A stretch of DNA of 64,000 nucleotides from Pseudomonas fluorescens (GTDB taxonomy: Bacteria; Pseudomonadota; Gammaproteobacteria; Pseudomonadales; Pseudomonadaceae): assembly GCF_000968015.1 (NCBI RefSeq), contig NZ_LACH01000009.1, forward strand, positions 62,001-126,000, written 5' to 3'. The notes beneath the pieces are model-generated. The model saw nothing but the letters and a program-made list of their open reading frames with translations, ran no database searches and had not been told where the DNA came from. A program made the position numbers and the translations under genes. Shown here in pieces: positions 1 through 9,737 of the stretch (its first letter is position 1; each line of letters opens with the position of its first letter).

Positions 1-1
1 A

Positions 2-553
2 GCGGCGGTGACGCTGCACCCGCAAGTCAGAAATCGCCTGCATGAAATCGACAAAATCGTCATCACCACCCACGAATCGGCGATCCGCATCATCTCCAAG
101 GTTGGTCCGCTGGCCAACGCTGCGGACCGTGACCATTGCATTCAGTACATGACCGCCGTGCCGCTGGCGTTCGGCAATCTGGTGGCCGAGCAGTACGAGG
201 ACGACTTTCACGCGGCGCATCCGATCATCGACGTGCTGCGCGAAAAAATGGTCATCGTCGAAGACCCGCGTTACACCCGCGAGTACCTGGAGGCCGACAA
301 GCGCTCCATCGCCAATGCGATACAGGTGTTCTTCAAGGATGGCTCCAGCACCGAGAACGTGTTGGTGGAATACCCGATCGGCCATCGCCGTCGTCGCACC
401 GACGGCATTCCATTGCTGGAAGACAAGTTCAAGGCCAACCTGGCGACGCGCTTCAACGCCCAGCGCAGCGCCGAGATTTTTGCGTTGTGCAAGGATCAGG
501 CTGCGCTTGAGGCGACACCGGTGAACCGGTTTGTGGATTTGTTCATGATTTAA
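2..553 (+). CDS. prpD: 2-methylcitrate dehydratase PrpD, C-terminal part (cut by window start)
   Basis: The reading frame is open from the first bases to a TAA at 551-553, so this is the last ~183 residues of a longer gene. The sequence resembles the C-terminal half of the MmgE/PrpD family, which dehydrates 2-methylcitrate in the methylcitrate cycle for propionate breakdown. Visible family features are the KVGPLANAADRDHC stretch, the LVAEQYEDDF segment and the GHRRRR basic patch near residue 125 of the visible part. The GTG at 8 is not a real start because the frame continues upstream. A REP palindrome follows directly. Assignment rests on family resemblance of the visible part only; an MmgE-like paralogue is the alternative. 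Confidence 0.8.
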   Translation, partial: AAVTLHPQVRNRLHEIDKIVITTHESAIRIISKVGPLANAADRDHCIQYMTAVPLAFGNLVAEQYEDDFHAAHPIIDVLREKMVIVEDPRYTREYLEADKRSIANAIQVFFKDGSSTENVLVEYPIGHRRRRTDGIPLLEDKFKANLATRFNAQRSAEIFALCKDQAALEATPVNRFVDLFMI

Positions 554-572
554 TCGAATGGATGCCATCCCC

Positions 573-652
573 TGTAGGAGCTGCCGCAGGCTGCGATCTT
601 TTGATCTTAAAAAATCAAGATCAAAAGATCGCAGCCTGCGGCAGCTCCTACA
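573..652. repeat. REP-type inverted repeat pair
   Basis: Two near-perfect 36-base inverted arms (573-608 and 617-652), beginning TGTAGGAGCTGCCGCAGGCT, are separated by 8 bases. The pair lies between the stops of two convergent genes, so a transcript in either direction would form a very stable hairpin that could end transcription or protect the 3' end. The same arm type recurs at 19023-19123 and 54892-54981. Confidence 0.85.
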
Positions 653-661
653 CGGATCGCT

Positions 662-1594
662 TCAGCCTTTGAGCCACTTTTCCACAGGCAATTTGGTGAT
701 CGCAAACCCCGTCAGCAAAATCGCTGAGTACATCATCAATTCCCGGGACAAGGTTTGCCCCTCGTACCAGGCACCGATGATCACCGCGAATACCGGGAAA
801 ATGATGAACACAAACGACAAAATGATCGGGCTCAGTCGCTTGAGCAGCAGGAAGTAAACGATAAATCCGCCCACCGACGCCACCAGCCCCAGATAGAGCA
901 GGGCGCGCCACGAACGCGCGGTGATGGCACCGAACACCGGTGCTTCGACATTCAATCCGGCGACAAACAGCATCAGCCCGGCAATGCCAATGGGCAGCGT
1001 GTTGTAGGTAATCACGCTGATCGCCGTACCGTGTTTTTTCGTCACCACGTAACACAGCGCATGCATCACCGCCGCGCAGAGAATCGCCAACACCCCGAAC
1101 AGTTCGGCATGGTCCAGATGCAGCCCTTGGCTGCGGATGATCATGAACAGGCTGCCGAAACCGATGGCGATGCCCAGCACTTGCGAGGGGTAGATTTTCT
1201 CCCGCAGAAACAGCGCGGAAAACAGCAGGATGAACACCGGCATGCAGCTGAACAGCAGCGCCGTCAGACCGGACGAAACGTGCATCTCGCCGTAATTGAG
1301 CAAGTAATACGGCAGGCTGAAATACGTCAATGTGACGAAGACAAAGAACCAGCGACTTTCTCTGGGAAACAGCAGTGGTTCACGACGGATCAGGGCGAAG
1401 CCGAGAAACAACGGAAAAGCGATCAGGAACCGCAGACCGGCAGCGGTCAGCGGCGGCACGCTTTCAACGGCAATCTTGATCCCGAGCCACGTGGTGCCCC
1501 AACTCAGGCACACGATCAGGAACAGCACGCTGGTGATCAGGGCGGCCATCCAGGGTTTGGCAGTACGTGATGGTGCGCTGATGGCGATGGACAT
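662..1594 (-). CDS. EamA/DMT-family inner-membrane transporter
   Basis: 310-residue integral membrane protein with about ten hydrophobic segments, typical of the drug/metabolite (EamA, RhaT-like) superfamily; the first segment is ITSVLFLIVCLSWGTTWLGI with the characteristic WG motif, and two EamA repeats follow. Substrate is unknown. I start it at the ATG at 1594 because AAGGAG lies eight bases upstream; the longer open frame to 1666 has no such site. It is divergent from a MocR-type regulator starting at 1687, a common arrangement in which the regulator controls the exporter; that link is inference. Confidence 0.85.
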   Translation of the reverse strand: MSIAISAPSRTAKPWMAALITSVLFLIVCLSWGTTWLGIKIAVESVPPLTAAGLRFLIAFPLFLGFALIRREPLLFPRESRWFFVFVTLTYFSLPYYLLNYGEMHVSSGLTALLFSCMPVFILLFSALFLREKIYPSQVLGIAIGFGSLFMIIRSQGLHLDHAELFGVLAILCAAVMHALCYVVTKKHGTAISVITYNTLPIGIAGLMLFVAGLNVEAPVFGAITARSWRALLYLGLVASVGGFIVYFLLLKRLSPIILSFVFIIFPVFAVIIGAWYEGQTLSRELMMYSAILLTGFAITKLPVEKWLKG

Positions 1595-1686
1595 GAGCGA
1601 GCTCCTTTTATGTTCGGAATTGACCTTCATCTGCAAAAGGTCTATCCCTGATTGAGCCTGTTTCAAGCACGCTATTCGGGGCTGGA

Positions 1687-3096
1687 ATGACTGTCAAAAC
1701 AAGTATTGCCATGGTGTCAATCCTGCGCGATGGCCTGGCGAACGGTCTGGGGGTGAAATACAAACGCCTCGCCGACGCGATCGAAAAAGGCATTGCTGAA
1801 GGGCTGATCGAGCCCGGCTGCAAATTGCCGCCTCATCGGTTGCTGGCGGATAGCCTCGGCGTAACCATCGGTACCATCAGCCGCGCTTACGGTGAACTCG
1901 AACGTGTGGGATTGGTGGTCGCTCGCGTAGGAGACGGCACGTATGTGCGTCAGCGCGGGATGGAACGACCGCGGGACGGTGGCTTTCGCAATGTCAGTGA
2001 TGAACCGCGGGCGTTTTTTGACATGAGCCGCAATCAACCGATTCCGGGGCAGGAAGCGCTTTTTTTGAGTCAGAGCCTGCAAGCGTTGTCCCTTGATCCT
2101 GAGGCGTTGCAACACCTCAGCGGCTACACCGTTGATGTCGGTTTATCGCGCTATCGCGAGGCGGGCGCGCACTGGCTCAGGCATAAAGAGTTTGTCCCGA
2201 ACGCCGAGCAAGTCGTTTGTGTAAACGGCGGCCAGCACGGTCTGTTATGTGCCTTGATGGGGTTGCTCAAGGCGGGCGATACGGTGGTGACGGAGCACCT
2301 GACCTACCCGGGGTTGATCAGCGTCGCACGCCAGCTCGGGATAAAACTGATCGGCGTCGGGATGGATGATGAAGGACTGATGCCCGATGCCCTGGAGGAG
2401 GTTTGCCGCAACCATCGTGTGTCGGCGCTGTATTGCACGCCGACGATCCAGAATCCTACGGCTGCCGTGATGTCCGTCGCACGGCGCGAGGCGATTGCAG
2501 AGGTCTGTCGGCAGCACAATCTGTTGATCTTTGAAGACGAAGCCCACGCGGTATTGGCTCAACAGCGACCGTTACCCTTGAGCCATTTCGCCCCGGAGCG
2601 TTCGGTGCTGATCGGCAGCCTGAGCAAGGCGGTTTCGGCGGGTTTGCGAGTCGGTTACCTGCATGCGCCGCAACCGTTGATCGGACGCTTGAGCGCAGCC
2701 GTGCGCGGGACGTGCTGGATGGCCAGCCCGTTGTCGTTGGAGGTGGCGAGTCTGTGGATAGAAAACGGTATTGCCGAGCAGTTGCTGGGCCAGCAGATTG
2801 CGGAGATCGGTCGGCGCAAGGCGTTGGTGAGTGGTGTGCTGGACGGTTTGGCGTACAAAACCCATTCCCATAGCCCGCACTTCTGGGTCGAAGTGCCCGA
2901 GCCGTGGCGCGCTTCGCAGATTGCTGAGGAGCTCAAGGCGAATAATTATCTGATCGCCACCGCTGAAGCGTTTGCGGTCGGGCACGGGGCGGTGCCGCAG
3001 TTCGTCAGGGCGAGTGTGTGTAATTCGGCGGGGGACGATCGGTTGTTGCTGAGAGGGTTTGAAGCGCTGGCTGGGACACTCAGGGAGATCGAGTAA
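1687..3096 (+). CDS. MocR/PdxR-type GntR regulator with aminotransferase-like domain
   Basis: 469 residues. The N-terminal ~80 residues form a GntR winged helix (KYKRLADAIEKGIAEGLIEPG ... LADSLGVTIGTISRAYGELERVGLV). The rest is a fold-type I aminotransferase-like domain with a candidate pyridoxal-phosphate lysine in GSLSKAVSAG (K314). MocR proteins bind PLP as a sensor and usually regulate a divergent or linked gene. The divergent gene here is a DMT transporter, so regulation of that exporter is the simplest inference. An in-frame ATG at 1711 is an alternative start. Confidence 0.85.
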   Translation: MTVKTSIAMVSILRDGLANGLGVKYKRLADAIEKGIAEGLIEPGCKLPPHRLLADSLGVTIGTISRAYGELERVGLVVARVGDGTYVRQRGMERPRDGGFRNVSDEPRAFFDMSRNQPIPGQEALFLSQSLQALSLDPEALQHLSGYTVDVGLSRYREAGAHWLRHKEFVPNAEQVVCVNGGQHGLLCALMGLLKAGDTVVTEHLTYPGLISVARQLGIKLIGVGMDDEGLMPDALEEVCRNHRVSALYCTPTIQNPTAAVMSVARREAIAEVCRQHNLLIFEDEAHAVLAQQRPLPLSHFAPERSVLIGSLSKAVSAGLRVGYLHAPQPLIGRLSAAVRGTCWMASPLSLEVASLWIENGIAEQLLGQQIAEIGRRKALVSGVLDGLAYKTHSHSPHFWVEVPEPWRASQIAEELKANNYLIATAEAFAVGHGAVPQFVRASVCNSAGDDRLLLRGFEALAGTLREIE

Positions 3097-3100
3097 TCGT

Positions 3101-3197
3101 TCATCGCGAGCAGGCTCACTCCTACAAGGGATCTTCAGTGGACACAACATTTGTGAACGACAGAAGTCCCCTGTAGGAGTGAGCCTGCTCGCGATGA
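3101..3197. repeat. REP-type inverted repeat pair
   Basis: Arms 3101-3126 and 3172-3197 (TGTAGGAGTGAGCCTGCTCG type) are perfect inverted copies around a 45-base spacer. They sit between the convergent 3' ends of the MocR-type gene and ppsR. Confidence 0.85.
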
Positions 3198-3219
3198 CGG
3201 TAGAACAGGCACCACAGAT

Positions 3220-4038
3220 TTACTTGAACCGCCGCTCCACGCCTTTCTCCACCAGAATCTTCGCCGAAATCTCTTCCACCGAAAAATGGGTGGAATTGAT
3301 GTGCGGGATGTTCTCGCGGCGGAACAGATTCTCTACCTCTCGCACTTCGAATTCGCACTGGGCGTAGCTCGAATAGCGGCTGTTGGGCTTGCGCTCGTTG
3401 CGGATCGCGGTGAGGCGATCCGGGTCAATGGTCAGGCCGAACAGTTTGTGCTGGTGGGCACGCAGGGTGCCCGGCAGTTGCAGGCGCTCCATGTCGTCTT
3501 CGGTCAGCGGATAGTTGGCCGCGCGGATGCCAAATTGCATGGCCATGTACAGGCACGTCGGCGTCTTACCGCAACGCGACACGCCCACTAGGATCAGGTC
3601 CGCCTTGTCGTAATAATGCGTGCGCGCACCGTCGTCGTTGTCGAGGGCGAAGTTCACCGCCTCGATCCGCTCCATGTAATTGGAGTTGCTGCCAATCGAG
3701 TGGGACTTGCCGACGGTGTAGGAAGAATGCTCGGTCAGTTCCTGTTCGAGAGGCGCCAGGAAGGTCGAGAAAATGTCGATCATGAAACCATTGGACGTTG
3801 CGAGGATCTCACGGATGTCCTGATTGACAATGGTGTCGAAGATGATCGGCCGGAAGCCGTCGGTTTCGGCGGCTTTGTTGATTTGTTGTACCATGGCCCG
3901 CGCTTTATCCACGTTGTCGATGTAGGGCCGCGTGAATTTGCTAAAGGTAATGTTTTCGAACTGCGCCAGGAGGCTTTGGCCGAGGGTTTCGGCGGTGATG
4001 CCGGTGCCATCGGAGATAAAGAAAGCAGATCGTTTCAT
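3220..4038 (-). CDS. ppsR: PEP synthase regulatory kinase/phosphorylase (DUF299)
   Basis: 272 residues, the usual length in Pseudomonas. The family is a bifunctional ADP-dependent Thr kinase and phosphate-dependent pyrophosphorylase that inactivates and reactivates PEP synthase. The N terminus [20 protein letters not shown] and the P-loop-like [10 protein letters not shown] near residues 152-159 are family hallmarks. The start is taken at the ATG at 4038, preceded by AAGG; a GTG two codons upstream (4044) is less likely. It is divergent from its target ppsA, whose start lies about 175 bases away. Confidence 0.95.
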   Translation of the reverse strand: MKRSAFFISDGTGITAETLGQSLLAQFENITFSKFTRPYIDNVDKARAMVQQINKAAETDGFRPIIFDTIVNQDIREILATSNGFMIDIFSTFLAPLEQELTEHSSYTVGKSHSIGSNSNYMERIEAVNFALDNDDGARTHYYDKADLILVGVSRCGKTPTCLYMAMQFGIRAANYPLTEDDMERLQLPGTLRAHQHKLFGLTIDPDRLTAIRNERKPNSRYSSYAQCEFEVREVENLFRRENIPHINSTHFSVEEISAKILVEKGVERRFK

Positions 4039-4212
4039 TTGCACCTTGGGCCTTAAGCTAGTGACGAATCTTGGATATGATAGGCGCGATTTGCCGGCCG
4101 CCAGTGGCCCGCATTCTCACTTATTTTCCAGGTCCAGGCCATACAGCTGGCAAACGCTCTAATGAGCAGCCGGCTTCTGAGCTTTTCCAACACAGTTAGT
4201 GGAGAGATCACC

Positions 4213-6588
4213 TTGGTAGAGTACGTAGTTTCCCTCGATAAGCTCGGCGTCCATGATGTAGAGCACGTAGGGGGCAAGAACGCATCCCTGGGCGAGATGA
4301 TCAGTAACCTTGCAGGTGCCGGTGTATCGGTGCCCGGTGGCTTCGCCACGACAGCTCAGGCTTATCGTGATTTTCTCGAGCTGAGCGGCCTGAACGATCA
4401 GATCCACGCCGCCCTCGACGCCCTGGACGTCGACGATGTCAATGCCCTCGCCAAGACCGGCGCCCAGATCCGTCAATGGATCATGGAAGCCGAATTCCCT
4501 GAGAAGCTCAACGCCGAGATCCGCACCGCGTTCGCCACGCTGTCGGCCGGCAACCCTGACATGGCCGTGGCCGTGCGCTCTTCCGCTACCGCCGAAGATC
4601 TGCCGGACGCTTCCTTTGCCGGTCAGCAGGAAACCTTCCTGAACATCCGTGGTGTCGAAAACGTTATTCGCGCCGCCAAAGAGGTGTTCGCTTCACTGTT
4701 TAACGACCGCGCGATTTCCTACCGCGTCCACCAGGGCTTCGACCACAAGCTGGTAGCCCTGTCGGCTGGCGTGCAGCGCATGGTCCGCTCCGAAACCGGC
4801 ACCGCCGGCGTGATGTTCACGCTCGATACCGAATCGGGCTTCCGTGACGTGGTGTTCATCACCGGCGCCTACGGCCTGGGTGAAACCGTCGTACAAGGCG
4901 CGGTGAATCCGGATGAGTTCTACGTCCACAAAGGCACGCTGGCAGCCGGTCGTCCGGCCATCCTGCGTCGCAACCTGGGCAGCAAAGCCATCAAGATGAT
5001 CTACGGCGAAGTCGCCACGGCCGGTAAATCGGTGAAGACCATCGACGTCGACAAGGCTGATCGCGCACGTTTCTGCCTGAGCGACGCCGAAGTCAGCGAA
5101 CTGGCCAAACAAGCGATGATCATCGAGAAGCACTACAAGTGCCCGATGGACATCGAATGGGCCAAAGACGGCGACGACGGCAAGCTCTACATCGTTCAGG
5201 CCCGTCCTGAAACCGTGAAGAGCCGCACCTCGGCCAACGTCATGGAACGCTACCTGTTGAAAGAAACCGGCACCGTGCTGGTTGAAGGTCGCGCCATCGG
5301 CCAGCGCATCGGCGCCGGCAAGGTCCGCATCATCAAGGACGTGTCCGAGATGGACAAAGTCCAGCCAGGCGACGTTCTGGTCTCCGACATGACCGACCCG
5401 GACTGGGAACCGGTCATGAAACGCGCCAGCGCCATTGTCACCAACCGTGGCGGTCGTACCTGCCACGCGGCGATCATCGCTCGCGAGCTGGGCATCCCGG
5501 CCGTGGTCGGTTGCGGCAACGCCACCCAGCTGTTGAAAGACGGCCAGGGCGTGACCGTGTCCTGCGCTGAAGGCGACACCGGTTACATCTTCGAAGGCGA
5601 ACTGGGCTTCGACATCAAGAAAAACTCCGTGGACGCCATGCCTGATCTGCCGTTCAAGATCATGATGAACGTCGGCAACCCGGACCGCGCCTTCGACTTC
5701 GCACAGCTGCCGAACGCCGGTGTGGGCCTGGCCCGTCTGGAGTTCATCATCAACCGCATGATCGGTGTTCACCCGAAAGCGCTGTTGAACTACGACGGTC
5801 TGCCGCAGGACATCAAGGACAGCGTCGACAAGCGCATCGCCGGTTACGACGATCCGGTTGGCTTCTATGTCGACAAACTGGTTGAAGGCATCAGCACCCT
5901 GGCCGCTGCGTTCACTCCGAAAAAGGTCATCGTGCGTCTGTCGGACTTCAAGTCCAACGAATACGCGAACCTGATCGGCGGCAAGCTCTACGAGCCGGAA
6001 GAAGAAAACCCGATGCTGGGCTTCCGCGGTGCTTCGCGTTACATCAGCGAAGCGTTCCGTGACTGCTTCGAACTCGAGTGCCGCGCCCTCAAGCGTGTGC
6101 GCAACGAGATGGGCCTGACCAACGTTGAAATCATGGTGCCGTTCGTCCGTACATTGGGCGAAGCTAGCCAGGTGATCGATCTGTTGGCCGAAAATGGCCT
6201 GGCCCGTGGCGAGAATGGTCTGCGCATCATTATGATGTGCGAGCTGCCGTCCAACGCGATCCTGGCGGAAGAATTCCTCGAGTTCTTCGACGGTTTCTCC
6301 ATTGGCTCCAACGACCTGACCCAGCTGACCCTGGGCCTGGACCGTGACTCCGGGATCATCGCGCACCTGTTCGACGAGCGTAATCCGGCGGTCAAGAAGC
6401 TGCTTGCCAACGCGATTCAGGCCTGTAACAAGGCTGGCAAGTACATCGGCATTTGCGGTCAGGGTCCTTCGGACCACCCTGATCTGGCCAAATGGCTGAT
6501 GGAGCAGGGCATCGAAAGCGTTTCGTTGAACCCCGATTCCGTGCTGGAAACCTGGTTCTTCCTGGCTGAAGGTCAGGCGCAGGCTTGA
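4213..6588 (+). CDS. ppsA: phosphoenolpyruvate synthase
   Basis: 791 residues: N-terminal ATP-grasp pyruvate/phosphate dikinase domain ([30 protein letters not shown]), central swivelling domain with the phospho-accepting histidine H418 in [14 protein letters not shown], and C-terminal PEP-binding TIM barrel ([31 protein letters not shown]). It makes PEP from pyruvate and ATP for gluconeogenesis, with AMP and phosphate as products. The start is a TTG at 4213, giving [12 protein letters not shown], with GGAGA upstream; the open frame reaching back to 4162 has no family support. Divergent from its regulator ppsR. Confidence 0.96.
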   Translation: MVEYVVSLDKLGVHDVEHVGGKNASLGEMISNLAGAGVSVPGGFATTAQAYRDFLELSGLNDQIHAALDALDVDDVNALAKTGAQIRQWIMEAEFPEKLNAEIRTAFATLSAGNPDMAVAVRSSATAEDLPDASFAGQQETFLNIRGVENVIRAAKEVFASLFNDRAISYRVHQGFDHKLVALSAGVQRMVRSETGTAGVMFTLDTESGFRDVVFITGAYGLGETVVQGAVNPDEFYVHKGTLAAGRPAILRRNLGSKAIKMIYGEVATAGKSVKTIDVDKADRARFCLSDAEVSELAKQAMIIEKHYKCPMDIEWAKDGDDGKLYIVQARPETVKSRTSANVMERYLLKETGTVLVEGRAIGQRIGAGKVRIIKDVSEMDKVQPGDVLVSDMTDPDWEPVMKRASAIVTNRGGRTCHAAIIARELGIPAVVGCGNATQLLKDGQGVTVSCAEGDTGYIFEGELGFDIKKNSVDAMPDLPFKIMMNVGNPDRAFDFAQLPNAGVGLARLEFIINRMIGVHPKALLNYDGLPQDIKDSVDKRIAGYDDPVGFYVDKLVEGISTLAAAFTPKKVIVRLSDFKSNEYANLIGGKLYEPEEENPMLGFRGASRYISEAFRDCFELECRALKRVRNEMGLTNVEIMVPFVRTLGEASQVIDLLAENGLARGENGLRIIMMCELPSNAILAEEFLEFFDGFSIGSNDLTQLTLGLDRDSGIIAHLFDERNPAVKKLLANAIQACNKAGKYIGICGQGPSDHPDLAKWLMEQGIESVSLNPDSVLETWFFLAEGQAQA

Positions 6589-6591
6589 CCC

Positions 6592-6692
6592 TGTAGGAGC
6601 GAGCCTGCTCGCGATGGACTGCAGAACGCCGCGTTTTTTTCAGCATGAACGCGTTATCGTTGGCGACCATCGCGAGCAGGCTCGCTCCTACA
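6592..6692. repeat. REP-type inverted repeat pair
   Basis: Perfect 26-base arms (6592-6617 and 6667-6692, type GTAGGAGCGAGCCTGCTCGC) immediately after the ppsA stop, around a 49-base spacer. Confidence 0.85.
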
Positions 6693-6738
6693 ATGATTGG
6701 CAGCGTGGTCGGTGAACGCTGCCTTTAAGATTCAAGTA

Positions 6739-6769
6739 GGGCGGGCTCCTCTGGAAGCCGCCCTTTTTT
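6739..6769 (+). terminator. intrinsic terminator downstream of ppsA
   Basis: Stem GGGCGG (6739-6744) pairs with CCGCCC (6758-6763), followed by six T. It ends ppsA transcription and lies directly upstream of the hydrolase ATG at 6783, so the hydrolase either has an unusually close promoter or depends on read-through. Confidence 0.75.
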
Positions 6770-6782
6770 GTGCAAGAGCATT

Positions 6783-7772
6783 ATGCAAAGCAGCAGCAAC
6801 CTATTTCCTGTCGCCCTGATCAGCGCCGAGCGGCGCGGCGATCTGAGCGAAGACGTCTATCGTCTGAAACCCGGCAACAGCCCTGACGGCACCGTCGAAC
6901 TGGCTGTGACGCGCCTGGGCATGGCGGATGGCTCAGACGCGCGTGGCGTTCCGGTTATTTTGCTTCACGGCAGTTTTTCCAATCGCCGGTTCTGGTTTTC
7001 CCCGAAGGGGCTTGGACTGGGCGCCTATCTGACGCGACTGGGATTCGATGTATGGATTCCCGAAATGCGCGGCCACGGCCTGTCCCAGCGGAATCAGAAC
7101 TACCGCAAGAACCGCGTTGCCGACTATGCCCGTTACGATTTGCCGGCCATCGGTGCGTTCGTGCGCGAGCAGAGCGGCCAGATCCCGCACTGGATCGGTC
7201 ACTCGCTGGGCGGGATTACCCTGGCGGCTGCATTGGGCGGTGAGTACATCGGTGAGCCGGTGGTGGCTTCCGCGGCGTTTTTCGGTACGCAAGTCAGCCG
7301 CACCTACTGGCCGTTGAAAATTCCGCCGGTGGAGTGGAGCGGGCGCTTCATTCTCAAACGTTTTGCCCAGCTGTCCGGCTCACGGCTCAAGCGCGGCCCG
7401 GAGGACGAGCCCATTGGCCTGGCCCTGGAAAGCATGCGCTGGTATGGCCTGTTCGGGCGCTTCGGCGATGCCGACAAGGATTGGTGGGCCGGATTGGCCG
7501 ACGTTCAGTTGCCGGTATTGGCCGTGAGTGCCGCCGGTGACCATCAGGACCCGACCTGGGCTTGTCGCAAGCTGTTCGATCAGGTGGGTTCCGAGCATAA
7601 GCAATTCATCAGCCTGGGTCGCGAGCAGGGCTTTGGCGATAATTTCGGTCATGTGGAGATGCTCGTCAGCAAAGCCGCCCAGACTGAAGTCTGGCCGCTA
7701 GTGGCGCGCTGGTTGGCAGATCAGCAAACGCCATTGCTAGGTGAAAAACCGGATCTGGCTGCGGCGGTCTGA
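6783..7772 (+). CDS. alpha/beta-hydrolase family protein
   Basis: 329 residues with the alpha/beta hydrolase pattern: oxyanion loop VILLHGSFSNRRF, nucleophile elbow GHSLGG (serine at about residue 147), and a late histidine in NFGHVEM. No signal peptide is visible, so it is probably cytoplasmic. The substrate cannot be told. The ATG at 6783 is chosen; the frame stays open to a TTG at 6768, but that codon lies in the T-run of the preceding terminator. No strong ribosome-binding site is visible, which is odd given the terminator just ahead. Confidence 0.75.
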   Translation: MQSSSNLFPVALISAERRGDLSEDVYRLKPGNSPDGTVELAVTRLGMADGSDARGVPVILLHGSFSNRRFWFSPKGLGLGAYLTRLGFDVWIPEMRGHGLSQRNQNYRKNRVADYARYDLPAIGAFVREQSGQIPHWIGHSLGGITLAAALGGEYIGEPVVASAAFFGTQVSRTYWPLKIPPVEWSGRFILKRFAQLSGSRLKRGPEDEPIGLALESMRWYGLFGRFGDADKDWWAGLADVQLPVLAVSAAGDHQDPTWACRKLFDQVGSEHKQFISLGREQGFGDNFGHVEMLVSKAAQTEVWPLVARWLADQQTPLLGEKPDLAAAV

Positions 7773-7909
7773 GCCTGATGCTCTAACAAGGGCATTTCGC
7801 TCTGTTCGGCTTGCGGCTAAGATATGACGCATTGAGCTGTTCTGGTCACTTTCGGTTACTGAGCTATCAGTGATGTTCGTGCTGTCTTCCTCTTTACAGG
7901 AGTTTCTCG

Positions 7910-8401
7910 ATGAACCATTACCTCACGCCTGACCTGTGCGACGCCTACCCGGAGCTGGTGCAGGTGCTGGAACCGATGTTCAGCAATTTCGGCGGCCGTG
8001 ATTCTTTCGGCGGCGAAATCGTGACCATCAAATGCTTCGAAGATAACTCGCTGGTGAAGGAACAAGCCGAGCTCAAGGGCAATGGCAAGGTGTTGGTGGT
8101 CGACGGTGGTGGTTCTCTGCGTCGTGCGCTGCTGGGCGACATGATCGCCGAGAAAGCCGCGAAAAACGGTTGGGAAGGGCTGGTGATCTACGGTTGCATC
8201 CGTGACGTCGACGTCATTGCGCAAACCGATCTAGGTGTTCAGGCGCTGGCCAGCCACCCGATGAAAACCGACAAACGCGGCATCGGCGATCTCAACGTCG
8301 CCGTAACCTTTGCTGGCGTGACCTTTCATCCAGGCCATTACATCTATGCGGACAACAACGGCGTGATCATCTCGCCAAGTCCGCTTGCGATGCCTGAATA
8401 A
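7910..8401 (+). CDS. rraA: RraA-family protein (ribonuclease E activity regulator / HMG-CHA aldolase type)
   Basis: 163 residues matching RraA proteins along the full length ([51 protein letters not shown]). RraA in E. coli binds RNase E and slows RNA decay; many Pseudomonas members are instead annotated as 4-hydroxy-4-methyl-2-oxoglutarate aldolases because they keep the Gly-rich and R-x-x-D active-site residues, and both [12 protein letters not shown] and RDVD are present here. CAGGAG precedes the ATG by eight bases. It is followed at 26 bases by zntB, possibly in one transcript. Confidence 0.88.
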   Translation: MNHYLTPDLCDAYPELVQVLEPMFSNFGGRDSFGGEIVTIKCFEDNSLVKEQAELKGNGKVLVVDGGGSLRRALLGDMIAEKAAKNGWEGLVIYGCIRDVDVIAQTDLGVQALASHPMKTDKRGIGDLNVAVTFAGVTFHPGHYIYADNNGVIISPSPLAMPE

Positions 8402-8427
8402 AGCGCTACACCAACAAAGGGGTGAGG

Positions 8428-9423
8428 ATGTTCGAGGAAGAAAACGCGCAGTGGGGGCTGGTGCATGCCCTGGTGCTGGACGGTAAAGGCGGTGCGCGTT
8501 CGATAGCCCGGACTGAACTTGATGACTTGCAGCTGCAGGCTCATGAAAGCCTGTGGCTGCACTGGGATCGCAGTCACCCGCAAACCCGTACCTGGTTGCG
8601 AAAATCCAGCGGTCTGAGCGAATTCAGCTGTGATCTGTTGCTTGAAGAAAACACCCGACCGCGTCTTCTACAGCTTTCGGACAGCGAACTGCTGCTATTT
8701 TTGCGTGGGGTCAACCTGAACCCGGGCGCCGAGCCGGAAGACATGGTCTCGGTACGGATTTTTGGGTCAGCCCAGCGGGTTATTTCTCTGCGTTTGCGTC
8801 CGTTGCGCGCCACTGATGAGTTGCTGGTGCAGCTCGCCGAAGGCAAAGGACCGAAAACGGCGTCAGAACTCATCCTTTATATGGCGCAATACCTCACCAA
8901 CAAGGTTCAGGATCTGGTCAGTTGCCTCTCGGAAGTGGTCGATGAGGAAGAAGAAAAGCTGGATGCCGACGAACGGTACACACCCGAGCACGGCGCCATT
9001 TTGCAGATCCGTCGCAGGGCCGCTGCACTGAAACGTTTTCTTGCGCCGCAGCGGGAAATATTCGGACAGCTGACACGGATAAAACTGCCTTGGTTCGTCG
9101 AAGACGACGGTGATTACTGGAACGAATTGAACAACAGCCTGACCCGCTATCTCGAGGAGCTGGAATTGACCCGGGAGCGGGTGGGGTTGGTCCTTGAGGC
9201 GGAAGATAGACGTTTGAGCGTGCGAATGAACCGCACGATGTACCGCTTCGGGATCATCACCGGGATCTTTTTGCCGATGAGTTTTCTGACGGGTCTTTTA
9301 GGTATCAATGTCGGTGGGATTCCGTTCTCTGCAAGCCCCTATGGCTTCCTGGTCGCGTGTCTGATGATGGTCTCGGTGGCGCTGGGGCAGTGGTGGTTAT
9401 TCCGACGTTTGCGCTGGGTCTGA
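8428..9423 (+). CDS. zntB: CorA-like zinc transporter ZntB
   Basis: 331 residues with the CorA/ZntB layout: a long N-terminal cytoplasmic domain rich in charged helices (DEEEEKLDADERYTPEHG) and two membrane segments at the extreme C terminus. The loop after the first segment reads LLGINVGGIP, the GxN motif of the ZntB branch instead of the GMN of classical CorA Mg channels. The start at 8428 is favoured over the in-frame GTG at 8422 because GGGGTGAGG lies just upstream. Zinc rather than magnesium is inferred from the branch. Confidence 0.85.
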   Translation: MFEEENAQWGLVHALVLDGKGGARSIARTELDDLQLQAHESLWLHWDRSHPQTRTWLRKSSGLSEFSCDLLLEENTRPRLLQLSDSELLLFLRGVNLNPGAEPEDMVSVRIFGSAQRVISLRLRPLRATDELLVQLAEGKGPKTASELILYMAQYLTNKVQDLVSCLSEVVDEEEEKLDADERYTPEHGAILQIRRRAAALKRFLAPQREIFGQLTRIKLPWFVEDDGDYWNELNNSLTRYLEELELTRERVGLVLEAEDRRLSVRMNRTMYRFGIITGIFLPMSFLTGLLGINVGGIPFSASPYGFLVACLMMVSVALGQWWLFRRLRWV

Positions 9424-9486
9424 GGATGAGCCATGTGACCCGAGCAAATTTGACCGCGTCTTTCACAGACATCACGAGAGGTGCGT

Positions 9487-9735
9487 ATGCACGATCCGTT
9501 TGAACAGTCTTTGCGTGACATGCTCAAGGCATCACCGTCCACCCGGGACGACGATGCGTGCCTTGGGCGTGTACTGAAAACCGCCAACCGCCAGGTCGGC
9601 GCCGGTGACCTGTTCAGCCTGCTGGGCCGCTGGCTGCCCGCGCTGATGATCGCCTTGAATAACGGATCGGCCCATGTCGCTCCGGTTTCCCGCCACCGTA
9701 AACCTACCGTTCGCACTGCTGATAAGGCTGATTGA
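9487..9735 (+). CDS. crfX: small protein CrfX
   Basis: 82 residues beginning MHDPFEQSLRDMLKASPS, with DDDACLGRVLKTANRQVG in the middle, a short hydrophobic stretch (LFSLLGRWLPALMIAL) and a basic tail. It is recognised mainly by position: in Pseudomonas a small gene called crfX precedes cmpX and sigX. The stop is two bases before the cmpX ATG, so the two are almost certainly co-translated. The ATG at 9487 is preceded by GAGG; an upstream GTG at 9481 is an alternative. Molecular function is unknown. Confidence 0.8.
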   Translation: MHDPFEQSLRDMLKASPSTRDDDACLGRVLKTANRQVGAGDLFSLLGRWLPALMIALNNGSAHVAPVSRHRKPTVRTADKAD

Positions 9736-9737
9736 AT

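Noticed and set aside
4693..6477. 594-codon open frame on the minus strand across ppsA
   Set aside because: Antisense shadow of a GC-rich, strongly codon-biased gene; composition (His, Val, Asp, Gln rich) is typical of such shadows and ppsA is certain.
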